Assembly (NCBI GenBank): GCA_016186715.1
Contig: JACPLA010000085.1
Location: 1-60,238 of the forward strand
Source of the DNA: Ignavibacteriales bacterium
Lineage (GTDB): Bacteria > Bacteroidota > Ignavibacteria > UBA10030
Direction: 5' to 3'
DNA length: 60,238 bases
Made by a program: the position numbers and the translations under genes. Below are positions 42,108 through 49,548 of the stretch, in pieces (position 1 is the stretch's first letter; every line of letters begins with the position of its first letter). The notes beneath the pieces are model-generated. The model saw only the letters and a list, made by a program, of their open reading frames with translations, searched no databases and was not told where the DNA came from.

Positions 42108-43993
42108 AGTACATGAACGATCGTTTTCACCCTCGGGACAAGAACCTCGTTCCCATCTGGGAAAAAATCCAGAAAGGGGACCGTCTTACCTTTGAAGACG
42201 GTGTGGCCATGTTTCGCTCTTCTGACGTCATTTCGCTCGGGAAGATGGCGCACAATGTTCAGCGTCGGAGAAGCGGCGACGCGGTTTATTTCGTGCTCAA
42301 TCAGAAAATTGAGCCGACAAATGTCTGTGTCTTGTCCTGCAAGTTTTGTGACTTCGCGACGAAGCAGGGGAGCGCGGATGCCTACGAGATGACGATTCAC
42401 GAAATTGTCCATAAGCTGACTCCGGAGATCCATGAAGTCCACATCACCGGCGGTCTTCATCCCGACTGGGAATGGGAATATTACCTTGAAATGCTTCGGC
42501 AGATCAGGAAAAATCTCCCCAACGCGGATATTAAGGCGTTTACCGCGGTAGAAATCGACTTCTTCCATAAGAAATTCCGTATGCCGATCGAAGAGGTGCT
42601 GATCCAGCTGAAAGATGCCGGTCTCAGGACGATGCCGGGCGGTGGTGCGGAGGTGTTTTCCGAGCGCGTCCGCAGGCTTCTTTTCAACCAGAAAATCGGA
42701 GCAAGAACCTGGTTTGAAGTGCATAGGACGGCTCACAAGCTTGGTATTCCGACAAACAGTACGATTCTCTACGGCCACATTGAGACCATCGAGGAGCGGG
42801 TGGAGCACATGCTGAAGCTGCGGGAAGCCCAGGATGAAACGGGAGGCTTCCTCACGTTTATTCCCCTCGCATTTCAGCCGGGTGATACCGGAATCAAGCC
42901 CCGGGGCCGGTTTACGTCGGCTATCGACGATCTCAAGATGATCGCAATTTCGAGGCTGGTGTTGGACAATTATCCTCATATCAAAGCCTATTGGGTCATG
43001 CTCACGGAGGAGGTTGCGTCTGTTGCGCTGAACTTCGGCGCGGATGATATTGATGGAACCGTGGGGGGAGAAAAGATCGCTCATGATGCAGGCGCGATCA
43101 GTCCAATGACCCTGGCAAAAGAGCAGATCGTAAAAATCATCAGGGATGCCGCGAAGATTCCCGTTGAGCGAGACGTGTATTATAACCCCCTTAAGCTCCA
43201 TGCAAGTAATATTGTCGGCAAGATACCTTATTTGAATTCGGTTCCGTTCTATGAACATCTTGAAAAGCGCGAGTTTAAAATAATGCCGATGGCGCCCAGA
43301 AGGATGGGGCTTCTGGCCGCGGAGGGGCAGGTCGATGCAGGTCTGTTTTCCCTGGTTGATTATCTCAATCAGCAGTCATCGCTGGAGATGATGAACTATG
43401 GCATAGCGACGCGGGATCAGGTGAGAAGTGTTCTCCTGTTCTCTAACCATGGTTGGGGAGATCTTGAGGGGAAAACAATCGGCATCACCGACGACACTGC
43501 CACTTCGGTTCATTTGTTGGGCGTTTTGCTGGAAAAGAAATATGGGGTGAAAGCGAACCTGGAACGAATGCACAGCGGAGTCAATGATGTGCGGAGTTTC
43601 GATGCGGTTCTTCTTATCGGAGACGAAGCGTTAAAAAGCAGCAAAACGGGGCTTAGCGGCTTTGAGATTGTGTATGATCTTGCGGAGGAATGGTACACAT
43701 GGCAGCAACTGCCGTTTGTCTTCGCCGTGTGGGCCGTCCGGAAATCCATCGCTGAAGGCCAAAAGAATGAATTGAAAAGGTTGGTCGAACAGTCCCTGGA
43801 AACAGGAGAGACGAATTATGAAACCATTGGCGCCCTGCATGCACGGCGACTGGGATTAACCTCTCAGGAAGCGGCTGAATATCTTGGAGGATTCAACTAT
43901 CGCTTGGGCGGGCGAGAGCTACTTGCCATCGAGACCTTCAAGTCGTTCCTCCCACATGTCAAGGATTTCTTGAATCAGAAAACGAAGGTGTGA
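42104..43993 (+). CDS. mqnE-mqnA: Fused aminofutalosine synthase (MqnE) - chorismate dehydratase (MqnA)
   Basis: One continuous 629-residue frame carries two pathway enzymes. Residues ~1-365 are radical-SAM MqnE: 'VLNQKIEPTNVCVLSCKFCD' with the [4Fe-4S] cysteines C75-x3-C79-x2-C82, 'ITGGLHPDWEWEYYLEMLRQ' and 'AGLRTMPGGGAEVFSERV'. Residues ~370-629 are MqnA: 'GKIPYLNSVPFYEHLE', 'DAGLFSLVDYL' and 'LAEEWYTWQQLPFVFAVWAV'. MqnA dehydrates chorismate to 3-[(1-carboxyvinyl)oxy]benzoate, and MqnE joins this to SAM to give aminofutalosine, so the fusion links steps 1 and 2. ATG 42104 overlaps the ubiD stop. No frameshift or internal stop separates the halves. The next gene starts on the adjoining base. 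Confidence 0.92.
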   Translation: MKYMNDRFHPRDKNLVPIWEKIQKGDRLTFEDGVAMFRSSDVISLGKMAHNVQRRRSGDAVYFVLNQKIEPTNVCVLSCKFCDFATKQGSADAYEMTIHEIVHKLTPEIHEVHITGGLHPDWEWEYYLEMLRQIRKNLPNADIKAFTAVEIDFFHKKFRMPIEEVLIQLKDAGLRTMPGGGAEVFSERVRRLLFNQKIGARTWFEVHRTAHKLGIPTNSTILYGHIETIEERVEHMLKLREAQDETGGFLTFIPLAFQPGDTGIKPRGRFTSAIDDLKMIAISRLVLDNYPHIKAYWVMLTEEVASVALNFGADDIDGTVGGEKIAHDAGAISPMTLAKEQIVKIIRDAAKIPVERDVYYNPLKLHASNIVGKIPYLNSVPFYEHLEKREFKIMPMAPRRMGLLAAEGQVDAGLFSLVDYLNQQSSLEMMNYGIATRDQVRSVLLFSNHGWGDLEGKTIGITDDTATSVHLLGVLLEKKYGVKANLERMHSGVNDVRSFDAVLLIGDEALKSSKTGLSGFEIVYDLAEEWYTWQQLPFVFAVWAVRKSIAEGQKNELKRLVEQSLETGETNYETIGALHARRLGLTSQEAAEYLGGFNYRLGGRELLAIETFKSFLPHVKDFLNQKTKV

Positions 43994-44827
43994 ATGTCCG
44001 ATACTCTTGTCAAAAGGTTTGAGAATCTGGTTCAACAGGGAACGCAGCTCGCGCCACAGGGCGGATTCGAGTTCTCGGGGTATAACGCCCGTTTACAGAA
44101 TAAGTATCTTGAATGGCGCAAATCATGCCTCGAAGCGCTGGAACAGGCGGGACCAATCGGCGTTCCATACAAGAGCAAGATTCTCGGGGATCCAAACGGC
44201 GGTTTTTTCTTTCAGGCGTCGGCGCAACTGATTGTCAATCAAATGAAGGAATTATTCGAGAAGATCAAAGCCTCCCCGGAGCTTGCGGCGGCTCCAGCCC
44301 AAGCCCAGCCCTCGCCCGTGGTAAACTCTCAAGGTGTAACGGGTTCGGAGACTGGAGGAGCGCGAGTTCTCAAACCACCGCCCAAAAAGGGCTCCGCGGT
44401 TCCTCCGGCCATCCCGCCGCCGGTACCGGCCGGCAGCTGGGAAAAAAAAGTTTATGTGATCGGCGAAGATATGGATCCGCTCAGGCAGCAGTTGTCACAG
44501 TTCCTCCAGGAAATCGGTCTTGAGGAAGTGCCATTGAACCGGGAACACGGTAAGATGCTTGCGCTGGACAAGATCTCTCACGAAAACGATATCCGATTTG
44601 CCTTTTTTGTTTTCAATTCCGATGACCTGGCTTATGCCATGTTCGAGCTTGGCCATTTTGTTGGGAAACTGGGGGCGGGACGGGTGACCGTTCTTCATAT
44701 GACCGACGTTGACTTCCCAAAGAATGTGCCGGGGATCAACCTCAAACCGATCGTTGTGAAACTCGAAGAGGCAAGCCTGTCGCTGATGAGGGAACTCAAA
44801 TCGGTCGGATACCAGATTTCCCTTTAG
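43994..44827 (+). CDS. TIR-like (CAP12/PCTIR-type) domain protein inside the menaquinone operon
   Basis: This 277-residue protein has a helical N-terminal domain (~1-95, 'NKYLEWRKSCLEALEQAG'), a Pro/Ala-rich linker (~96-148), and a C-terminal domain (~151-277) resembling the predicted nucleotide-binding TIR-like family PF10137: 'KKVYVIGEDMDPLRQQLSQF', 'EIGLEEVPLN', 'FNSDDLAYAMFELGHFVGKL', 'GRVTVLH', and a terminal 'MRELKSVGYQI'. The candidate catalytic Glu is E218 in MFELG. The loop before it is much shorter than in defence-associated relatives. No CD-NTase, cyclase or other defence gene is nearby. It abuts mqnEA and ends 7 bp before mqnC. TIR folds are NAD-type N-glycosidases, so a role in (amino)futalosine base removal is proposed, not shown. 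Confidence 0.75.
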   Translation: MSDTLVKRFENLVQQGTQLAPQGGFEFSGYNARLQNKYLEWRKSCLEALEQAGPIGVPYKSKILGDPNGGFFFQASAQLIVNQMKELFEKIKASPELAAAPAQAQPSPVVNSQGVTGSETGGARVLKPPPKKGSAVPPAIPPPVPAGSWEKKVYVIGEDMDPLRQQLSQFLQEIGLEEVPLNREHGKMLALDKISHENDIRFAFFVFNSDDLAYAMFELGHFVGKLGAGRVTVLHMTDVDFPKNVPGINLKPIVVKLEEASLSLMRELKSVGYQISL

Positions 44828-44834
44828 AATTGTT

Positions 44835-45929
44835 ATGACTCTTCACGAAATATTCGACGACGTTCGAGCGGGAAAGCGCCTGACAGGTGATCGGGGTCTG
44901 TATTTGCTCAAGCATGCCGAGCTTTTGGATCTCGGAGATCTGGCAAATGAAATTCGGTTCAAAAACAACCCCAAGCCTTGGGTTACTTTCGTTGTCGACA
45001 CAAATCCCAACTACACGAATATCTGTACGGTCGATTGCATCTTCTGTGCCTTCTACCGTCATCCCGGCGAAGAAGGGGAGTACACGTATAGTGTCGATCA
45101 CATGATCCAGAAATTCAAAGAATCGGCGGCTCAGGGTGTCACGACGGTTCTTCTTCAAGGCGGGGTCAATCCTTCACTTCCTTTCGAATACTACACCGAA
45201 CTTGTTCGAAGAACCGTTGCTGAGGTTCCGGAAGTGTACCCGCATTTCTTCTCTACGTCAGAAATTATCGGAATGGCAGAGGTTGCCGGGATGAATGTCC
45301 GTGAGGTCTTGAAGCGTCTCTGGGATGCGGGACTACGCTCCATCCCGGGTGGAGGGGCGGAGATTTTATCCGACCGCGTGAAGAAAAAGATCAGCAGCAA
45401 GAAGGGGACGTCGGCGGATTGGCTGGGGGTGATGCGCGAGGCCCATCTCCTGGGTTACAAGTCCACAGCCACGATGATGTACGGACATCTTGAGACCGAC
45501 GAAGATATCATCGAACATCTTGAACAGGTTCGTTCCCTGCAGGATGAGACTCGAGGCTTTACCGCTTTCATCCCATGGTCGTTCAAGCCCGGAAACACGC
45601 CGCTTGAAAAGATCATTCCGCACTACGCAACGCCGACCCGCTACCTGCAAATGATATCGTTTTCACGGATCTACCTGGACAACTTTCAGCACATTCAGGC
45701 TTCGTGGTTCTCGGAGGGGAAGAAAACGGGGCAGATTGCGCTTCATTTTGGCGCCGATGATTTTGGAGGCACCCTTCTGGAGGAAAATGTTCACGCGGCG
45801 GCGAATTTTGTGAACAAAACGAATACGGAGGAGTGCAAACAACTTATTCGTGAGGCGGGATTTACCCCGGCACAGCGGACAACACTGTATGAAATTCTCT
45901 CGGCGGAGGAGCAGGAAGCGGCGGCCTAG
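44835..45929 (+). CDS. mqnC: Cyclic dehypoxanthinyl futalosine synthase (MqnC)
   Basis: This radical-SAM enzyme cyclises dehypoxanthinylfutalosine. At 364 residues it has the MqnC-type cluster motif 'NPNYTNICTVDCIFCAFYRH' (CxxxCxxC), and 'TTVLLQGGVNPSLPFEYYTE', 'WDAGLRSIPGGGAEILSDRV' and 'HFGADDFGGTLLEENVH'. The 'NYTNIC...FCAFYR' form separates it from MqnE. It is the last gene of the plus-strand operon. A repeat-rich convergent gap follows. Confidence 0.95.
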   Translation: MTLHEIFDDVRAGKRLTGDRGLYLLKHAELLDLGDLANEIRFKNNPKPWVTFVVDTNPNYTNICTVDCIFCAFYRHPGEEGEYTYSVDHMIQKFKESAAQGVTTVLLQGGVNPSLPFEYYTELVRRTVAEVPEVYPHFFSTSEIIGMAEVAGMNVREVLKRLWDAGLRSIPGGGAEILSDRVKKKISSKKGTSADWLGVMREAHLLGYKSTATMMYGHLETDEDIIEHLEQVRSLQDETRGFTAFIPWSFKPGNTPLEKIIPHYATPTRYLQMISFSRIYLDNFQHIQASWFSEGKKTGQIALHFGADDFGGTLLEENVHAAANFVNKTNTEECKQLIREAGFTPAQRTTLYEILSAEEQEAAA

Positions 45930-46298
45930 CGTTGATTCCGGAAAAGAACCAAAAAGAAACAACGCAGAGGCTCAGAGGACGCGGAGGCACGCAGAGGGTT
46001 TTTCATTTGCAGCAGTCTCTTTCATCTGGGGAGGGTGAGACGGGGAGCTCATATAATGCCACCAGCTTGACGCTCTGCGATTTCTCCCCGCCTGCCTGTT
46101 GGTACAACCGAGGCCGGGCAGGTGCGACCTCCCCGCCAGCCTTGTTGAACTCTATGGGGCGGGCTGGCGCGACTCTGCGTTGAAAAACCAAAAAGACACA
46201 ACGCAGAGGTGTCAAGGACTTAGCAAAGTCCTCCGAGGATTTTCGGTGCTCTCCACAGCTTTGCGACGAAAACCTCCAGACGTGTCTACAGGATGGCG
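45930..46298. repeat. Convergent gap filled with palindromic and CAGAGG-type repeats
   Basis: No gene is seen in these 369 bp between two converging operons. 'AACGCAGAGG' occurs at ~45960 and again at ~46200, within cag/agagg-rich runs of the kind seen at 12214-12283. Between them are two GC-rich imperfect palindromes: CCTGCC...GGGCAGG at about 46092-46122, and GCCAGCC...GGCTGGC at about 46136-46170. A small hairpin AGGACT...AGTCCT lies near 46215-46233. The GC-rich palindromes could end transcription from both sides. Confidence 0.7.
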
Positions 46299-47225
46299 TT
46301 AGGATGGGCTGTCAATCAGGCCCGCCAGATTTTCGTAGAAGATCTTCTTGATCTCCGGGGTGGGGATTCGCATTTCCTGCACGAGCTTGAGTTGGTTGTC
46401 AAGAATATCGTAGCGATAACCCCTCGGCATCATTCCCGAGTCGGATCCAAACAAGATTCTACCCGCACCGAACACTTCGAGCGCCTTTTGGTAAACCTTT
46501 CTCAGGTCGGGTTTCTCGGGATGGTGTTCCATCCAGGAGTTTGATCCGGCCGTGTCGACGTAGACATTCGGACATTGTTTTCCGACCTCCAGGGTTTCGG
46601 TAAACTTCCCGGCGCCGAAGTTCGGGATAACCCATCTGACTTGTGGGAACTTCTTCGCAACGGGAATCAGGTCTCGCGGATCGGCAAACGCGTCGTTGAT
46701 CACCGTCGGGACACCGGCAAAGTCGCGCGGTCTGATCAGTAATTTCCCGAAATGGACAAACACGATCCCCTTTGACTCCTGAACCAGGTTGTACAACGGA
46801 TAGAGCCATTCGTCGTTCACACCGATTTGATACAATGATGGGTACAGGAAGATTCCCCGAAGTTTGTCCTGCTTGAGCCGTTTTTCCGTGTTCTCCATCA
46901 ACATGTTTGAATTCGGGTCCACGGTGAAGAATCCGGTAAAACGTTTCGGATACGCCTGAACCGCCTGAACAACGGAGTCCTCATCTCCCGGCATGCTGCC
47001 GATGAGTATCAGACGCTCGATCTTCCATTTATCGATGGCGTCCGCCCATCGCTTCGCAAGCTGAACCGGATCTTCGCCGGGGATTTCAATATGACCCTTC
47101 ATGGCGATGTTCTTCAGCTCTGAACTGATATCTGCCCGGTTCGGTTTTTGCTTGACTAGAAAGCGAAAGAAGGAATTGGAATAGAAGTGGACGTGAGCGT
47201 CGAATATCTTGAACAATCCGATCAT
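46299..47225 (-). CDS. Amidohydrolase family protein in the menaquinone locus
   Basis: This 308-residue TIM-barrel metal hydrolase of the amidohydrolase superfamily (amidohydrolase_2/COG2159-like) has the HxH motif 'IFDAHVHFYS' near the N-terminus, 'KGIVFVHFGK' and a late Asp in 'RILFGSDSG'. The substrate is unknown. It lies 18 bp downstream of mqnD on the same strand, so it is probably co-transcribed with ubiE and mqnD. Amidohydrolases that deaminate aminofutalosine are known, but they belong to the deaminase subgroup and are usually longer; this sequence looks more like decarboxylase/hydrolase members. A pathway role is therefore only suggested by position. Confidence 0.85.
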   Translation of the reverse strand: MIGLFKIFDAHVHFYSNSFFRFLVKQKPNRADISSELKNIAMKGHIEIPGEDPVQLAKRWADAIDKWKIERLILIGSMPGDEDSVVQAVQAYPKRFTGFFTVDPNSNMLMENTEKRLKQDKLRGIFLYPSLYQIGVNDEWLYPLYNLVQESKGIVFVHFGKLLIRPRDFAGVPTVINDAFADPRDLIPVAKKFPQVRWVIPNFGAGKFTETLEVGKQCPNVYVDTAGSNSWMEHHPEKPDLRKVYQKALEVFGAGRILFGSDSGMMPRGYRYDILDNQLKLVQEMRIPTPEIKKIFYENLAGLIDSPS

Positions 47226-47243
47226 CGAAACGTTTGGTTTCTG

Positions 47244-48086
47244 TTAGACAAAAATGAGTTCCGGCACAGCGGGAATGAGCTTCTTTTCCGATCCGAGCGT
47301 GAAAAGCGTTTCAAGAGCCTTCCTGCCCCGTTCTCCCATATCGACAGTGAGTTCGCTGACATACATCCTCACAAAGCGCCCGCCTAAATCTTCCCCGATG
47401 CCGCGTCCGTATTGCAGGGCATACGGGATAGCCTCCTTCTGATGAGTGTATCCGAAATGAATGCTTTGTCTCAGACCGTACGACAGCTTTCGGGCCAGAT
47501 CGATTCCCAGATCTTTTCGAACGACATCGAGCCCTAGGGGGAGGGGGAGACCATTGAACTTCCGAGCCCAGAATTCCCCGAAATCGACAATTTTTCTAAA
47601 CCCCTGTTCCGCGTAGGTGATCTGCCCCTCGTGAATCAGCAGCCCGGCGTCGAATTCGCCGCTTGCAACGCGATCCATGATCTGGTCAAACGGGATATCA
47701 ACCTGATCGACTCCATCGGTGAAGAGTTTGAAGAGGAGAGTGGCTGTTGTAAGCTCCCCGGGAGTTGCCACCCTTTTTCCGGCGAGGTCATCAAGGGAAG
47801 AATACTGTTTGGAGACAAGAACGGGGCCATATCCCTCGCCCATGCTCGCGCCGGTGGTCATGATCCAATATCTGTTTGCGACGTGAGCGTATGCATGAGC
47901 CGAGATTGCCGAGACTTCCAATTCACCCTTTAATGCCCTCAGGTTGAGCGATTGGATATCCTCGAGCAGGTGATCGATCGTAACTCCTTCCAGCTTGACT
48001 TTGCCGCTTGAAAGACCATAAAACATGAACGCGTCGTCCGGATCGGGGCTGTGCCCAACCCGGATCACTTTATCCCTGAGTGGCAT
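47244..48086 (-). CDS. mqnD: 1,4-dihydroxy-6-naphthoate synthase (MqnD)
   Basis: It converts cyclic dehypoxanthinylfutalosine to 1,4-dihydroxy-6-naphthoate. The fold is that of periplasmic-binding-protein-like MqnA/MqnD. The N-terminal 'IRVGHSPDPDDAFMFYGLSS' is diagnostic, with 'AISAHAYAHVANRYWIMTTG' and 'FDAGLLIHEGQITY' following. I start at ATG 48086 (MPLRDKVIRVGHSPDPDD), giving 280 residues. Longer starts at 48119 and 48140 would extend further into ubiE. Even with this start it overlaps ubiE by 17 bp, indicating coupling. Confidence 0.94.
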   Translation of the reverse strand: MPLRDKVIRVGHSPDPDDAFMFYGLSSGKVKLEGVTIDHLLEDIQSLNLRALKGELEVSAISAHAYAHVANRYWIMTTGASMGEGYGPVLVSKQYSSLDDLAGKRVATPGELTTATLLFKLFTDGVDQVDIPFDQIMDRVASGEFDAGLLIHEGQITYAEQGFRKIVDFGEFWARKFNGLPLPLGLDVVRKDLGIDLARKLSYGLRQSIHFGYTHQKEAIPYALQYGRGIGEDLGGRFVRMYVSELTVDMGERGRKALETLFTLGSEKKLIPAVPELIFV

Positions 48087-48885
48087 CTGCGGACGTGCCG
48101 TTTGTTCCCTTCGTTCCATAGTAGATTGTTGCGATGCCAAAGGTTAGTTCGTGGAATTGGACGCCGGAAAAACCTGCGGTTTGCAGGATGGTCAGAATCT
48201 CCCTCCTGTCGGGAAATTCGCGGATTGTGTTGGGGAGGTACTCGTAAGCATCACGGTTCTTTGAAACAAGGCCTCCAACGAAGGGCAGAATATGTTTCGA
48301 ATAGAAGCTATAGAGCTTCCGAATCGGAAAGAAGTGCGGCCGTGAAAACTCGAGAATAAGAACGGCGCCGCCCGGTCGAAGGACCCGACACATTTCCGCA
48401 AGTCCGCCCTCCAGCGACGAAAAATTCCGAATGCCAAACGCGACGATTACGGCGTCGAACATTTTGTCCGAAAACGGCAACTGTTCCGCCGCCCCTGCTT
48501 GAAAGGAAACCATAGTTTCGAGGTTCCGACGTACGGCCTTCCGGGCGGCCACGCGCAGCATCTCTGTGGATACATCGATTCCAATGATTTCGCGGGGACG
48601 AAGCCGGGAGGCCTCAAAAGCAAAATCTCCCGTCCCCGTTGCCACGTCGAGAATGCTCTGTGGCTTCAAGGGTCGAAGAAGACGAACAGCCCTTTTTCGC
48701 CACAGGATGTCAATGCCGGAACTCAGCAGGTGATTGAGGAAATCATACCTGCCGGCGATTCGATCAAAGAGGTTGCGAACGTACAGAGGATCGTATGGAG
48801 TGCGATGATTCGGCAAGGAATCTTCCGGAATATGGGCAAGGTCACCGGTGTTTTGTGTTGTGATTGTTACTGGCTGTGAATGCAC
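48070..48885 (-). CDS. menG: Demethylmenaquinone methyltransferase (UbiE/MenG)
   Basis: This SAM-dependent C-methyltransferase performs the last menaquinone step. At 271 residues it contains the UbiE signatures 'VRNLFDRIAGRYDFLNHLLS' and 'RNFSSLEGGLAEMCRVLRPG', the SAM motif 'ILDVATGTGDFAFEA', and 'YEYLPNTIREFPDRREILTI'. The C-terminus extends ~15 residues past the usual '...YYG' into the mqnD overlap. The start is GTG 48885. It heads the minus-strand unit ubiE-mqnD-amidohydrolase. Confidence 0.94.
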   Translation of the reverse strand: MHSQPVTITTQNTGDLAHIPEDSLPNHRTPYDPLYVRNLFDRIAGRYDFLNHLLSSGIDILWRKRAVRLLRPLKPQSILDVATGTGDFAFEASRLRPREIIGIDVSTEMLRVAARKAVRRNLETMVSFQAGAAEQLPFSDKMFDAVIVAFGIRNFSSLEGGLAEMCRVLRPGGAVLILEFSRPHFFPIRKLYSFYSKHILPFVGGLVSKNRDAYEYLPNTIREFPDRREILTILQTAGFSGVQFHELTFGIATIYYGTKGTNGTSADATQG

Positions 48886-48991
48886 GGAATAATCAGGGAG
48901 TCGATAGCAGATCGGTGGAATCGGGACGACGGAAAGAACGGATTGAATATACGGAACATCGTTATGAATTCCAATGCAAAAAGCAGACGGA

Positions 48992-49020
48992 TTGCTTTTG
49001 AACTCTCCAACTGCTACTTT
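48992..49020 (+). promoter_or_regulatory. Possible promoter of the lipoprotein-TonB receptor unit
   Basis: TTGCTT (48992-48997) and TACTTT (49015-49020) are spaced by 17 bp; the -35 is the same as at the menaquinone operon. The start codon at 49030 would leave an almost leaderless message, which lowers confidence. Confidence 0.4.
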
Positions 49021-49029
49021 TTCCCAGCG

Positions 49030-49548
49030 ATGAATCGAGCCATTCTTGCAGGTCTCTGTTTCTTCCTTCTGCTTTCAGGCTGCGACGGTGGACTGACGCC
49101 GCCCCCGACCGTCGAGCCAGGCATCGCCGGTACGCTGACGGTGTTTGGTCCCTGGCCTCCTCAGGATAGTGTGAAATCCTTGTGGCTCTTTGCCTCGCAA
49201 ATTTTTCCGCTTGATTCCTCAAAAATTGTGAGCGGAATTTTTCAAGGAAAGATCTTCGTTTATCCCCCTTGTTGTGTCCAACCCTCTTCATTTGATGCAT
49301 CACTCCCCTATGGTTTCAATAACATGTCTTTTCACTTCCCCCTTCCTCTGGCAACGTATTTCTACATCGGGGTCCTCCAACGATTCGGCGATAACCTCGT
49401 GGAACCTCGAAGTTATCGCGTTGTTGGCGTCCTTACCAACCCGGCGGATCCTTTGCTCCCACAGGAAGTAACAGTCGGTGAATTCGAAGTTGTGTCGAAT
49501 CTTTCCATCAATGTCGATTTTTATAACCTTCCGCCTCAGCCTTTTTGA
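49030..49548 (+). CDS. Lipoprotein of unknown function
   Basis: This 172-residue protein starts 'MNRAILAGLCFFLLLSGCDG' with lipobox LLSGC and acylated Cys at residue 18. The mature part is beta-rich ('GIAGTLTVFGPWPPQDSVKS', 'LATYFYIGVLQRFGDNLVEP'). A longer frame reaches 48880, but the added residues are uncharacteristic and would bury the lipobox. Its stop overlaps the TonB receptor start, so the two are co-expressed, and a surface or periplasmic accessory role for that receptor is inferred. Confidence 0.75.
   Translation: MNRAILAGLCFFLLLSGCDGGLTPPPTVEPGIAGTLTVFGPWPPQDSVKSLWLFASQIFPLDSSKIVSGIFQGKIFVYPPCCVQPSSFDASLPYGFNNMSFHFPLPLATYFYIGVLQRFGDNLVEPRSYRVVGVLTNPADPLLPQEVTVGEFEVVSNLSINVDFYNLPPQPF

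Noticed and set aside
42056..43258. A 400-codon minus-strand open frame opposite mqnE-mqnA
   Set aside because: It is antisense to a strongly conserved enzyme and lacks recognisable motifs or a ribosome binding site.
43994..44827. Anti-phage CBASS/Pycsar/Thoeris-type defence system
   Set aside because: The TIR-like domain is the only defence-like feature. No nucleotide cyclase, CD-NTase, sensor or other defence gene is adjacent, and the gene is packed inside a biosynthetic operon.
46293..46544. Plus-strand small frame at the end of the convergent gap
   Set aside because: It is almost entirely antisense to the amidohydrolase and has no supporting motifs.
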